Source of the DNA: Chloroflexota bacterium
GTDB taxonomy: Bacteria > Chloroflexota > Anaerolineae > Thermoflexales > Thermoflexaceae
Direction of reading: 5' to 3'
Length of the DNA stretch: 5,284 nucleotides
Assembly: GCA_030550075.1 (NCBI GenBank)
Contig: JAUQQB010000227.1
Location: forward strand, 1 to 5,284
The notes under the pieces are model-generated. The model saw only the letters and a program-made list of their open reading frames with translations, had not been told where the DNA came from and did no database searches. The position numbers and the translations under genes were made by a program. Numbering within the stretch: the stretch's first letter is position 1; each line of letters starts with the position of its first letter. Of this stretch, positions 5,283 to 5,284 are shown one piece after another.

Positions 5283-5284
5283 TA

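Larger units (their letters stand above)
5180..5284 (+). repeat. Dispersed hairpin-bearing repeat, right copy
   Basis: This is the second copy of the element at 1-111, in opposite orientation, so both hairpin tails face outward. The head is aggagttacgccgtt at 5181-5195. The spacer 5196-5220 is diverged from the left copy but has the same length. The tail from 5221 is nearly identical to the left copy. The window ends within or just past the hairpin, so the outer boundary is unseen. The constant 41-nt distance from head to tail start in both copies indicates descent from one element rather than independent G/C-rich sequences. Confidence 0.85.

Noticed and set aside
1..5284. The two end repeats as terminal inverted repeats of one 5.3-kb transposon
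   Set aside because: No transposase, integrase or target-site duplication is visible, the genes between are ordinary surface-glycan functions plus a DoxX-like gene, and an extra head copy at 131-144 argues for a dispersed repeat.

Overview
The window looks like chromosomal DNA from a GC-rich bacterium. The style of the proteins (a GT4 glycosyltransferase, a class I methyltransferase and a very long GT39-like membrane protein packed together) and the GC-rich codon choice suggest a thermophilic member of the Chloroflexota (Thermoflexus/Anaerolineae type). That assignment is inferred from general resemblance, not from any marker gene.

Layout. Positions 1-111 and 5180-5284 hold two copies of one repeat in inverted orientation. 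Each has a head motif resembling aggagttaYgcMgtt, a variable middle, and a long G/C-rich hairpin at the outer side. Positions 112-335 are a non-coding leader with further inverted repeats. Positions 336-4254 are a tight plus-strand operon of three genes: a GT4 glycosyltransferase, a SAM-dependent methyltransferase and a polytopic GT39-like glycosyltransferase. Both junctions are 4-nt ATGA overlaps. A long A/T-flanked hairpin at 4253-4295 serves as a bidirectional terminator between the operon and a convergent minus-strand gene (4309-4824) for a small DoxX/DoxD-like membrane protein. From about 4938 to 5178 there is no intact gene, but three successive plus-strand frames read like pieces of one decayed protein that ends directly at the right-hand repeat.

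How the genes may work together: the cytoplasmic GT4 enzyme and the methyltransferase could build or modify a lipid-linked sugar. The GT39-like protein would then use a polyprenyl-phosphate sugar on the outer face of the membrane. This points to cell-surface glycan or glycolipid synthesis, but no donor or acceptor can be read from the sequence. The DoxX-like gene is transcribed separately and need not be related.

The least ordinary part is the repeat. Its 23-bp stem is kept in both copies, with a paired base change (C-G in one, A-T in the other), and it overlaps a four-tract G-quadruplex pattern. Both window ends fall inside copies, which suggests a dispersed multi-copy element.
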